DNA of 64,000 bases from an uncultured Erysipelotrichaceae bacterium (GTDB lineage Bacteria; Bacillota_I; Bacilli_A; RFN20; CAG-826), in NCBI GenBank assembly GCA_902791935.1, contig CADAXQ010000005.1, positions 17,264 through 81,263 of the forward strand. Reading direction: 5' to 3'. Under the pieces are notes generated by a model. The model saw nothing but the letters and a program-made list of their open reading frames with translations, was not told the origin of the DNA and did not search any database. Below, in pieces: positions 8,658 through 16,289 of this stretch. A program made the translations under genes and the position numbers. Position 1 is the first letter of the stretch, and each line of letters begins with the position of its first letter.

Positions 8658-9524
8658 TTACTCTTCTCCTTTCGTCTTGTTCTTCTTTTTGGCTTCTTTG
8701 TCGAGCTCTTTCCGGAGCCTAACCTTCTCTTTGGCCTTCTCTTTTTCCATCTGTTCACGGAGGTCTTTTTTGTAATTGTATTTCTCTTCGAAAAGCAATG
8801 CTGCTTTTTCGTCATTCGGATCGACACCTGCTTCTAACATGGCGGCATGAAGTTCTTGCTCATAGGCCTTCTTTTCTTTGCGGTACTGCTTGGCCGTATC
8901 AATCGTCGAAGAAAGAATGATGCCAAGGATCGGAACTAAGATTAACACTGGCCCTAACCAAGCGGTACGTCCTGCGGCAGCACCCGCTTGCGGGGACACT
9001 AACGTCAAGAATGTCCCAAAGCCATCGGAATGCCATACGACCGTCCCGATATAATACTTTTCATCCACCGATTCCCAAGCGGTTTCGGGGCAGGTGTTAT
9101 TCGGTTGCCCCGCGCACGACCACGCGTGTAGGTTATCCCCGCGCGTAAGAAAAGTCCGCGTTCCGTCTTCATTCACCTGAATCGAAAGCACTCGGTGCGT
9201 ATCGGGATTCTGAAGTCTTGGATAGTAAAACGTGATGACGTCCCCTTCTTTGATTTGGGAGGGGTCGTCATGACGAATGATAATGCCCGTGCCTTGATTC
9301 AAGGAATCGGGATTATCCCCAACCATGGAATCCGTCGCGACATATAAAAACGAATGCCCAAAGGCGGAAGGTACGCCATAATTCCCGGCGTGATTGGCTG
9401 TCACCACAAACGAGACTTCGATATATAGCATCAAGGCGACGAGTAAGCCTAAGATGACATCGACAATCACCGACAGCGCGTTCTTTTTGCGCTTGGTCTT
9501 CGTCTCTTCTTGGGCCTCGTTCAT
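8658..9524 (-). CDS. sipW: SipW-type (ER-type) signal peptidase I
   Basis: This is a membrane serine protease that removes signal peptides at the outer face of the membrane. The 288 residues contain an N-terminal helix (about 17-42) and the nucleophile in ATDSMVGD (Ser66). THRV follows, with His110 in place of the usual Lys, which marks the SipW/ER subclass. TRGD supplies the acidic residue (Asp130). A second helix lies near 187-208, followed by a long charged coiled-coil tail (210-288) that is unusual for SipW. It overlaps the upstream gene by ATGA and has a GAGG ribosome binding site. SipW in Bacillus processes TasA-type fibre proteins; the three proteins with matching signals nearby are its likely substrates. 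Confidence 0.88.
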   Translation of the reverse strand: MNEAQEETKTKRKKNALSVIVDVILGLLVALMLYIEVSFVVTANHAGNYGVPSAFGHSFLYVATDSMVGDNPDSLNQGTGIIIRHDDPSQIKEGDVITFYYPRLQNPDTHRVLSIQVNEDGTRTFLTRGDNLHAWSCAGQPNNTCPETAWESVDEKYYIGTVVWHSDGFGTFLTLVSPQAGAAAGRTAWLGPVLILVPILGIILSSTIDTAKQYRKEKKAYEQELHAAMLEAGVDPNDEKAALLFEEKYNYKKDLREQMEKEKAKEKVRLRKELDKEAKKKNKTKGEE

Positions 9525-11533
9525 GGACGTTTCCTCGGCGCATGGTTAGACAAACGAATCTTCTTTTGCCGTCTTGACGTGACCTTAATCCGCTTGGCTA
9601 AGGCAATTCTAGCCTTCTTTGGCGGTTGGACGCGAATCCAAGCCACATCTTCTTTTGGATTGGTTTCTTTGCCTTTTAAGACCCGAATCTTCACGATGGG
9701 GGCAGGCGTTACGGCAATTGGTTTCATAATCTTAACGCGACGACGATCTTCGGGCATCGCTTCGGGTGCTTTCGAAACCGTCACGACTGGTGTTGGTTCT
9801 GTCAGAACGGGGGCAGTCGTAACCTGTGGCGCCGGGGCAGTCACAAATCTTGCCACATAAGGCGTGGCATCAAAGACAACAGACGGCAACAAAGGATCCG
9901 ATGGTGCCGTCGGAGTAAATACGGCCGGTGTCACCACGAAGGGCGTTTCTCTTGGCAAGGGGGTTGGCGCGGCCATTGGGGTCGGTTGTTTTTGATGCTC
10001 TAAGTTAGCCATAGTGGCGTTTAAGAATGGCGTTGCGCTGGGGAACGCTTCTTGGCCACGCGATAACATCTCTCCGGCTTTTTCTTCGGGGATGGAGGGA
10101 TCTAACAAAGACATGCCGTCTTGGCGGTCTTCTTTGCCTTGTCTTCTGACGGCATAACGCATGGAATCCAAACGGGCTTCTTCTTCTAGACGATCAAAGT
10201 CTTGGGCTTTCCGTCTTTCCCATTCTTCACGGGCAAGTCGTTCGACTTCTTGGCGGATGGCTTCATCTCTGGCTTTCCTGGCCGCTTCTTCGGCCGCTTC
10301 GAGTTGCCGTTGTCTTTCTTCGGCTTCTTCGGCCATATCAATTGCTTTTTGGGCGTTGATGGCTTCGTCTAACAAGAGCTTCTTAGCCACATCTTGCTTG
10401 TACTTCTCTTCCATCGCGAGCCGTTCCGCTTTCGCTTCTTCGGGCGTTAAGGCCATCGGATTTGGCTTCTCGTCTTTGTGATCCGGGAATTGATCATATA
10501 AGAATCGTCCATCATGGAATGTCTCGTCTTCCAAGGTGAATAGTACTTTCGGGCGGATGGTCTTTTGTCTTGTGACGGGGTGATCAATCTTCCGATTCGC
10601 GATGGCGTGGCTATGTAACGTCAACATATCGGCCACGACCAAGCCATAGATTTCTTCAAAATAGGCGTCATCGAACTCTTGTTCGGTTTCTTTGACGTCA
10701 TAGGTGATGCCTAAGTTCGTGTAGTTATCAATGAACGTCCAAAGCTTATAGGCGGCATGGTAGTCTGGATTCTTTAATAACAAGTTCGTTAAGTGAATGG
10801 GGTTAGAGACGTCTTTCGCGCCTTGCATCTGCTCCATAAACGGGGAATGTAAGTAATAGGCGCAACGTTCGCGTAACGTCGCCAAACGAACGAGCAAGTT
10901 CGCGTTGGCTTCTTGCTTGCCTTGGTCTTCGGAAGGAACGGATACTTTGACTCTAGTATCGACTTCATATTTCGCCCCATCAATTTCAGAGGTGGCATGA
11001 ATGAGCAATAAATCCGAGTTAAACGTTTCGCCGTGCGATTTGATGAATTGATAACGTTTTTCAATGAATAACGCGCATTTCTTCATCAACGTCATGACAA
11101 AACGGTTTTCATAGATTTGAACATCCGTTTCGGCATGGATCGTTAAAATCCGTTCCGGGGTGATGTTCCCGTTTATATCGACGGAGTGCACGAATTGGGT
11201 ATGCGAAGCCAAATGCACCACGGATTCCGCGGTGATTTTCTTCGCTAAACCAGCATTCACGACTTCCGCTTCATCGCGAATAAATGTGCGCGGATTTAGA
11301 ATAATCCGATCTAAGGCATCAAATCCTTGTTCAAGTTCCTCGACAAAGCGCGCATCAAAAGACTTGTCTTCCAGCCGTTCGGTTTGCCGGACGAAGTTCT
11401 TCCCTTCATCGGCGACTTGGCTGACAAGCGCTTGATAAGGCTTGGAAGCACTGGCCAAGGAATGCATCTTCTTGGCGTATGCTTTCTGAGCCGAAACGAG
11501 TTTTTGTTGCGCGGAAGGGGTTTTCTCTGCCAT
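9521..11533 (-). CDS. DUF2357-like partner of an McrB-like ATPase, coiled-coil
   Basis: The first 330 residues of this 670-residue protein resemble the DUF2357 proteins found beside McrB-like ATPases, most clearly in the ETDVQIYENRFVMTLM stretch near residue 135. No PD-(D/E)XK nuclease motif was found downstream. Instead there is a highly charged Glu/Ala/Arg coiled-coil (about 365-470), then a Pro/Thr/Ala-rich linker (490-630) and a strongly basic C-terminus (KKARIALAKRIKVTSRRQKK). No signal or membrane segment is seen, so it is probably cytoplasmic and works with the ATPase encoded ten bases upstream. AAGGTG precedes the ATG. The DUF2357 link is by eye and moderate; the function is unknown. 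Confidence 0.65.
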   Translation of the reverse strand: MAEKTPSAQQKLVSAQKAYAKKMHSLASASKPYQALVSQVADEGKNFVRQTERLEDKSFDARFVEELEQGFDALDRIILNPRTFIRDEAEVVNAGLAKKITAESVVHLASHTQFVHSVDINGNITPERILTIHAETDVQIYENRFVMTLMKKCALFIEKRYQFIKSHGETFNSDLLLIHATSEIDGAKYEVDTRVKVSVPSEDQGKQEANANLLVRLATLRERCAYYLHSPFMEQMQGAKDVSNPIHLTNLLLKNPDYHAAYKLWTFIDNYTNLGITYDVKETEQEFDDAYFEEIYGLVVADMLTLHSHAIANRKIDHPVTRQKTIRPKVLFTLEDETFHDGRFLYDQFPDHKDEKPNPMALTPEEAKAERLAMEEKYKQDVAKKLLLDEAINAQKAIDMAEEAEERQRQLEAAEEAARKARDEAIRQEVERLAREEWERRKAQDFDRLEEEARLDSMRYAVRRQGKEDRQDGMSLLDPSIPEEKAGEMLSRGQEAFPSATPFLNATMANLEHQKQPTPMAAPTPLPRETPFVVTPAVFTPTAPSDPLLPSVVFDATPYVARFVTAPAPQVTTAPVLTEPTPVVTVSKAPEAMPEDRRRVKIMKPIAVTPAPIVKIRVLKGKETNPKEDVAWIRVQPPKKARIALAKRIKVTSRRQKKIRLSNHAPRKRP

Positions 11534-11543
11534 AGGTTACACC

Positions 11544-13109
11544 TTACGCGTTCGTCTTTAGGAGCGTCTTGATCTTCGCTTTAGAGCGTTTGAATTCCCC
11601 TTTGCCGAACAACTTGGTTAATTCGGCGTCTAAGGCGATTAATTCATCGCGTAAGAACGCGACATTCAATACTTCGAACTTCTTTAAGATCTTGGATTCA
11701 AACATATAGTCGACCGCATCGAGTTCTGTGCCACCGCAGGCGACATAGCAAGGCACAAACAATCCTAACTGCTTCATGATACGGTTACCAAAGGCAAGAC
11801 GGAAGTGGGCAATAACAAACGTATCGAGTTGTTGGAACTTTTCTAGCGTCTTGGCCGATAACGGATAGTCTTGCATCGCGTTTTGATAGAGCTTCATCAA
11901 ATAATCAAACGGCAATGGCAAAGACTCCGTGAATGGGGCTTGGAACGCAATACCTTTGTTATCGAAGAATAACGACATGGCACGGTCATAGACCTTATCG
12001 GTGATGGTAAAAGTAGAATCATCATTATTGGCGGTGCCGACAAACCAAATGTTTTGCGGAATTAACAAACGGCCGTCTTTCACGTGCTTTGGATCGTTTG
12101 GCTGCGGAGCAGCAACCAAATTGATATTCCATTCGGCCACGTTTGGCATTTCCATGATGGATAAAAATTCCGCGAAATAGTATTCAATACGGGCCAAGTT
12201 CATTTCATCGAGTACGATTAAGTTCACGTCATCGCGGTAGGTGGCTTCGTAGACGGCGCGTAAGAATTCCGTTTCGGTGAATTTGTGGGTGAAGTCGTTA
12301 TAGTAACCGAGTAATTCAGACCGGTCTCTCCAAGATGGTTGCACCGAACAGATGGTCGCGTTATGTTGGAAGAAACGTCCTAAGGCATAGGGCAAAGAGG
12401 TTTTACCCGTGCCAGAGATACCTTCGAGAATGATGATTTTGCCCGTGCCCATTGCCGCAAAGAAGACCCGAATCGTATCAATCGTGTAATAAAGGCCCAT
12501 TTGGGAGGCAGCAAAGTTCCGGAACCGTTCGCAGATGCCTTTTAAGTCAATCGTTTCGGCATCGGCAGGAAGTTGGGTATGTAACGAATATCCTTCGTAT
12601 TTCTGATCAACCAAGGTAAGACGTGGAAAACGGATTTCGTCAGATTCTGGTTTCTTTTCTTCTTCGGCATTCGTGTCGACGACTTCTCCATTGGCTTCGG
12701 CCACGTTCTCAGGGGCGCCAGCAACGCCCATCGAATGCACTTGTAATCCTAAAATCCGATCTTTTTCTTGAATCGTTTGGTATAACTCAACATTTAATTT
12801 TTCGACTTCTTTGCGTAACTTTTCTTCATTCGCGCCAGCTTTCCGGAAGCGCACATACTTCCGGATGACCCAGAATAACAAGAAAAGCAAGCCGCCAATT
12901 AACGCGATAAACAAAATGGCGAATAACACGAAAAAGAACCAACCCGCACCCCCGAATTTCGGAGAATATTGGCTATATAGCGAATGATAATAGCTGAATT
13001 CATTCGGAACGGGTGCCCATGGCATTGCCCAACGCATGTTGAACCATAAGCCAAGGTTTTGGAAAAAGGCGACAATCATCTCCTTTAAATATTCAAAATA
13101 AGCAGACAT
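11544..13109 (-). CDS. Membrane-tethered McrB-like AAA+ ATPase
   Basis: The protein has 521 residues: a hydrophobic helix at about 57-85, a coiled-coil (92-120), an acidic linker, then an AAA+ module of the McrB/dynein-like branch. Walker A is GISGTGKT (230-237), Walker B LIVLDEMNLAR (297-307), sensor 1 GTANNDDST (358-366), and a DRA arginine-finger candidate lies at 375-377. The DEMNLAR signature is characteristic of McrB relatives. McrB normally drives a restriction nuclease. Here it is anchored in the membrane and sits in an operon with a signal peptidase and its secreted substrates, with no nuclease nearby, so a role in export or assembly is inferred. A strong AAGGAG ribosome binding site fixes the start. 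Confidence 0.85.
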   Translation of the reverse strand: MSAYFEYLKEMIVAFFQNLGLWFNMRWAMPWAPVPNEFSYYHSLYSQYSPKFGGAGWFFFVLFAILFIALIGGLLFLLFWVIRKYVRFRKAGANEEKLRKEVEKLNVELYQTIQEKDRILGLQVHSMGVAGAPENVAEANGEVVDTNAEEEKKPESDEIRFPRLTLVDQKYEGYSLHTQLPADAETIDLKGICERFRNFAASQMGLYYTIDTIRVFFAAMGTGKIIILEGISGTGKTSLPYALGRFFQHNATICSVQPSWRDRSELLGYYNDFTHKFTETEFLRAVYEATYRDDVNLIVLDEMNLARIEYYFAEFLSIMEMPNVAEWNINLVAAPQPNDPKHVKDGRLLIPQNIWFVGTANNDDSTFTITDKVYDRAMSLFFDNKGIAFQAPFTESLPLPFDYLMKLYQNAMQDYPLSAKTLEKFQQLDTFVIAHFRLAFGNRIMKQLGLFVPCYVACGGTELDAVDYMFESKILKKFEVLNVAFLRDELIALDAELTKLFGKGEFKRSKAKIKTLLKTNA

Positions 13110-13129
13110 GGTGAACTCCTTTTTCGTGT

Positions 13130-14245
13130 TCAGTCAATCAGTGGTTGCACAAGGCCTTTGAAGCCTAATCCTAACGTAAAATGGCCTTCGCCAATGTTGT
13201 CGACCATATCCAAATCCCAGCCTTCGAGATAAATGGTGACAACAAGACGTGTCGGAACGCCTGCCGATAAAGCCAATAAAGGATGCATGGTGGAGGGATC
13301 ATATTGCCCCACGCCGTCGGGAAGCGATAGTTCTTGTAACGTATACGTAGTTTCGTGCGCAAACGATAAGCCGGCTGCTTCGCTTTTGGCTAAATTAAAT
13401 GGGGCAATGCCAGCGCGATGGCTTGCCTTAAAGGCGGTGTGGTTCTCGTTATAGGCGGGGGTATCTACGTCGTATGCTTCGTCATACACAAGCGGAGCAT
13501 CATCGGCGTATTCGCCATACACGACTTCTTTGCCGTTATTATCATCATAATAACCATCGCCATTTAAGTCGAGCACACCCCCAAAGACGGTGGTGGATCC
13601 GACGTCCGTGTTCGGTTCCCAGATGGTGAAACCCCGGGAAGAATAGAACGACACACGGCAAGCATGAACGATGTTGTCCAGATCTTCGGCCGTGATGCTT
13701 TTATGGAACGCTTCCGCGGTGGCGACATTCAAATCGTGTAATGGTTTGGCATAACAGCTTTCCGGGTCTAAGAAGAGATACATATCCCGGTTGGCTTTGA
13801 GAAAGAACTCAAATTGATAGTAACCCGTTTGGGCCACATAAATTTGATGGGGTTTCTCTTTATCGGCATACGAGCGACGTAACACCGGAAAATCTGTTTC
13901 CGGGTTGGTTTCCTCGTTTAGCCAAAGACTTTGGTAATTCGAAGATAAGTCATGTAGTGTCGAATTGGGTTGATACCGCGCGAAGTGCGATTCTAAGATT
14001 TCATCATTCACTTCATGGTAGTAATCATAACCATCATTATTATTTTTTAAGCCGATTTCAAAATCGGCTTCGTCGTGAATTGAGAAATCAAGTTGCGATA
14101 CTTTCGCGTGTTCGGATACTTCAAACCAAGCATAGGTGCTGGTCACCGAAGCGGCAAACGTCAGGGCAAAAGACAAAACGCCAGCCAGAAATAGATTCCG
14201 GTTGGACATGATGGTTTTTGCTTTCTTGTGGTGACGATATGCCAT
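13130..14245 (-). CDS. Secreted protein with SipW-type signal and LEG motif
   Basis: The protein has 371 residues. A basic N-terminus and a hydrophobic helix (about 17-36) are followed by STYAWFEVSEHAKVSQLDFSI, the AWF-type context seen in TasA/CalY-family precursors cleaved by SipW. The mature part is acidic and Tyr-rich, with a DLNGDGYYDDN segment resembling a calcium-binding loop. Near the end is RLVVTIYLEGWD, matching the (W/Y)LEG motif of two other proteins encoded here. GAGGA lies seven bases before the ATG. It is the second gene of the riboswitch operon, and I infer a fibre or surface-layer subunit. No sequence-level homology to TasA beyond the signal region could be established by eye. 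Confidence 0.8.
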   Translation of the reverse strand: MAYRHHKKAKTIMSNRNLFLAGVLSFALTFAASVTSTYAWFEVSEHAKVSQLDFSIHDEADFEIGLKNNNDGYDYYHEVNDEILESHFARYQPNSTLHDLSSNYQSLWLNEETNPETDFPVLRRSYADKEKPHQIYVAQTGYYQFEFFLKANRDMYLFLDPESCYAKPLHDLNVATAEAFHKSITAEDLDNIVHACRVSFYSSRGFTIWEPNTDVGSTTVFGGVLDLNGDGYYDDNNGKEVVYGEYADDAPLVYDEAYDVDTPAYNENHTAFKASHRAGIAPFNLAKSEAAGLSFAHETTYTLQELSLPDGVGQYDPSTMHPLLALSAGVPTRLVVTIYLEGWDLDMVDNIGEGHFTLGLGFKGLVQPLID

Positions 14246-14254
14246 GAAGTGTCC

Positions 14255-15373
14255 TCAATTGGTGGATTCGGAAGTAAACGTCATCGTAAACGTGAAAGAA
14301 GACCCTTCCGGGGGTTGCCCATAGCAATCCGGGTCGGCGCCTTCTAGCCAAACGACAACGGTATAACGCATGGTTTGTAGCGGTTCGACAGTCACGTTCT
14401 CTCGATCGAAGATCTGCATGTTCCCGACAAACTCATCGCAATAACCATGATTGCCATCATAGTCATAACGGGCCAACCGTAAGTTATCGACCATTGAGAA
14501 GTCACTAAGGCATTCACGGTAGTCGCTATCGCCGCCTGGCTTCGTTCCATGCCCTTGCTGATTCGCATTGGCATAAACGGTAAAGGCGTGCGTTTCTTCT
14601 TCCCCTTCCGCGGCACAGGCATTTTCATACAAGGCAACGCGTAAGTAAGAATATGGTTGAACGGCTGAGTTTTCTGGAGAAGTGTAACTGTCTATCGCCA
14701 TCGACAAGCGATAGGTGACGGGATCAGATGCCGAAGAGTTAATGGCATAGAAGGTGTATACCAACGCCAGATTGACTGGGGAGGCATCACTTTGGCCCGA
14801 CATAGCGCGGGAATAATTGTGAGAGCCACTTAAGTCTTCTTCATCTTTAAGACTGTCAACATAACCAAACACATCTTTGGCCGTTGTGGTATAGGCATTG
14901 TCTAAGCCGGCAGCCAAGAGAACATCACTCATAGAGCCAGAAGTACGGTTTTCACTGAGCTTCAGGTTTTGGGAGATGGTGTGTTGGTCTAAACGGATGG
15001 TAAATTGTCCCGAAACGCGTCCTAAAAAAGCAATGATGCCAAGCATCAAGGTGCCTACGGCGCCGACTGATGTCACGATCAGAGCAATACGCTTCTGCTT
15101 TTGCCGACGGGCATAGCGACGGGAAGTATCGCTCGGCGTCGAAGTATCCGGTAAAGGATCTTTCGGCTTTGCGTTTTGCTTCGGGTTGTCGTTAGGCTTC
15201 GTAGACGATGAAGCTGGTGACGGTTCAGAGGGATTCGTAACGGATTCGTCGATTTTTGGATTTTCCGATTCTTCCAAGCGAAAAGGCCTCCATTCGGGTG
15301 AGTGGATACGAAGAAAAAACCACTTCATGTCTGACTTTTCCCCGCCCGTTCGAAGTGTTTCTTCGCACTTCAT
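14255..15373 (-). CDS. Anchored extracellular protein with WLEG motif
   Basis: This is the first gene of the riboswitch operon (372 residues). A long Pro/Ser/Lys-rich N-terminal region (about 1-105) precedes one membrane helix (IALIVTSVGAVGTLMLGIIAF). The remainder, expected outside the cell, is beta-rich and ends with RYTVVVWLEGADPDC, the same motif as in the genes at 13130 and 17869. Unlike those, it lacks the AWF cleavage context, so it may stay in the membrane as an assembly base for the other subunits (inference). The start is uncertain: the ATG at 15373 has a weak ribosome binding site, and the ATG at 15328 has a distant GGCGGGG. Confidence 0.75.
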   Translation of the reverse strand: MKCEETLRTGGEKSDMKWFFLRIHSPEWRPFRLEESENPKIDESVTNPSEPSPASSSTKPNDNPKQNAKPKDPLPDTSTPSDTSRRYARRQKQKRIALIVTSVGAVGTLMLGIIAFLGRVSGQFTIRLDQHTISQNLKLSENRTSGSMSDVLLAAGLDNAYTTTAKDVFGYVDSLKDEEDLSGSHNYSRAMSGQSDASPVNLALVYTFYAINSSASDPVTYRLSMAIDSYTSPENSAVQPYSYLRVALYENACAAEGEEETHAFTVYANANQQGHGTKPGGDSDYRECLSDFSMVDNLRLARYDYDGNHGYCDEFVGNMQIFDRENVTVEPLQTMRYTVVVWLEGADPDCYGQPPEGSSFTFTMTFTSESTN

Positions 15374-15420
15374 CAGAATCCAGTTGAACGAGTAAGTTAT
15401 GCAGACGAGCAGCCCTAAGG

Positions 15421-15477
15421 AACAAAAAATGATGTCAACTCAGTTGCCCACAAAGCAGAATCATTTTTGCTTTGTTC
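15421..15477 (-). promoter_or_regulatory. Putative expression platform of the c-di-GMP riboswitch
   Basis: Directly after the aptamer the RNA can form either ACAAAGCA/UGCUUUGU (an 8-bp hairpin near 15450-15475) or a longer stem joining GGAACAAA to UUUGUUCC (near 15421-15477). The two are mutually exclusive. A U run lies inside the longer stem, so whether it terminates transcription or only masks downstream RNA is not clear from sequence. Confidence 0.45.
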
Positions 15478-15560
15478 CGCGGTAACTGGCTGCCATCTCT
15501 TAGGGGAAGGCCCTTTAGCTTTGCGTCGCCAGATTTCTCTGACTTTGCGTTTCTCGTGAG
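15478..15560 (-). ncRNA. c-di-GMP-I (GEMM) riboswitch aptamer
   Basis: Read on the minus strand, the segment shows the conserved GEMM-I blocks in order: ACGCAAAG, a short hairpin capped by a GAAA tetraloop (CAGA-GAAA-UCUG), the junction GACGCAAAGCUA, a second hairpin, then AUGGCAGCCAGUUACCG. These match the class-I c-di-GMP aptamer core around the ligand pocket and the tetraloop receptor. It starts a few bases after the predicted transcription start and precedes an eight-gene operon that includes an EAL phosphodiesterase. The aptamer call is from pattern recognition; the on/off direction is unknown. Confidence 0.88.
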
Positions 15561-15563
15561 TCT

Positions 15564-15592
15564 ATTATGAAATCCTTAGACAACCTTGTCAA
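15564..15592 (-). promoter_or_regulatory. Sigma-A-type promoter of the riboswitch operon
   Basis: TTGACA (15587-15592) and CATAAT (15564-15569) are separated by exactly 17 bases on the minus strand. Transcription would start near 15557, at the 5' edge of the aptamer. Confidence 0.8.
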
Positions 15593-15648
15593 CAAAAAAA
15601 CGCGGCTTTTTACAGTCGCATTAGGTAAGAAAAGAGAACGAAGAACCT

Positions 15649-16056
15649 TTATTTTTTCTCAGAATCGTCAGGATTCTTTTTTGCCGTCTCTTCCGCCATC
15701 ATTTCCCGCATCAATTCTTCCCGGGCTTCTTTCTTGGCTTGAGCGGCGATTTCTTCTTGCTCTTTGTCGCTTAAATTCGATTGACGACGCGCTGCAACAA
15801 TCACCAAGTAGATAATGTCTAAGGCTAAGATTAAGAAAATTGGGATTAATACGATTAATAAGAAGTTAGTAGGATTATTTTGTAACCAGCCAATAAACGG
15901 ACCATTCTTTTCTAAGTTGGCTTCGGCAGAGTTAGGAACCGTATTGGGATCATTGAAGGTGACGATCACTAAAATCGATGTCACCAAGACAAAAACAACA
16001 ATCGCTAATTCCACGATGCCAGCAATAAGGATGCCAATCTTCTTCTTTTTACTCAT
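15649..16056 (-). CDS. Small two-helix membrane protein with charged tail
   Basis: The protein has 135 residues, starting at MSKKKKIG; the longer frame upstream runs through the promoter and is unlikely. Two hydrophobic segments (about 8-30 and 63-88) are joined by a short, probably external, loop. A Lys/Glu/Ala-rich tail (about 92-135, including KKEAREELMREMMAEE) is likely helical and cytoplasmic. It has no recognised domain. It stands alone with its own -10 box and lies just upstream of the c-di-GMP operon on the same strand, so a link to that system is possible but not shown. Confidence 0.65.
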   Translation of the reverse strand: MSKKKKIGILIAGIVELAIVVFVLVTSILVIVTFNDPNTVPNSAEANLEKNGPFIGWLQNNPTNFLLIVLIPIFLILALDIIYLVIVAARRQSNLSDKEQEEIAAQAKKEAREELMREMMAEETAKKNPDDSEKK

Positions 16057-16087
16057 ATCCGGATAACAATTTTGCTTAACTGTGCCG

Positions 16088-16093
16088 ATTATA
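16088..16093 (-). promoter_or_regulatory. -10 box for the two-helix membrane protein gene
   Basis: TATAAT is read on the minus strand, about 32 bases before the ATG at 16056. The -35 region is poor (TTTTCT, inside the palindrome at 16110-16127), so the IS4 insertion just upstream may have changed its activity. Confidence 0.5.
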
Positions 16094-16120
16094 ACGCGCA
16101 TAAGCCAAATAGAAAAGGGC

Positions 16121-16127
16121 TTTTCTA
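16121..16127. repeat. Target-site duplication, left copy (partner 17646-17652)
   Basis: TTTTCTA occurs immediately outside both terminal repeats. The left copy is also one arm of a perfect 7-bp palindrome (TAGAAAA-GGGC-TTTTCTA, 16110-16127), suggesting that the element targeted a hairpin. Confidence 0.9.
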
Positions 16128-16289
16128 GTTTGAGTTTCCCCACTTTTAACAATGTCTATAGAAATTAGGAGAATTTTATAGCCCAGGTAGGGCTTTTTTG
16201 CCTATTTCGTGTAGGATGCCGCGCATTTGTGCTAGATTTTGATTGTCCAGAAAAAATCTAAAGGCCACAAAGAATGCGAGGCAACCCAC

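Noticed and set aside
12087..12102. CACGTG-containing sequence as a third parS site
   Set aside because: Only the central core matches (TTTCACGTGCTTTG); the right arm does not fit the palindrome.
9521..13109. McrBC-type restriction system
   Set aside because: No nuclease motif was found in the partner, the ATPase carries a membrane helix, and neighbours are secretion and c-di-GMP genes.
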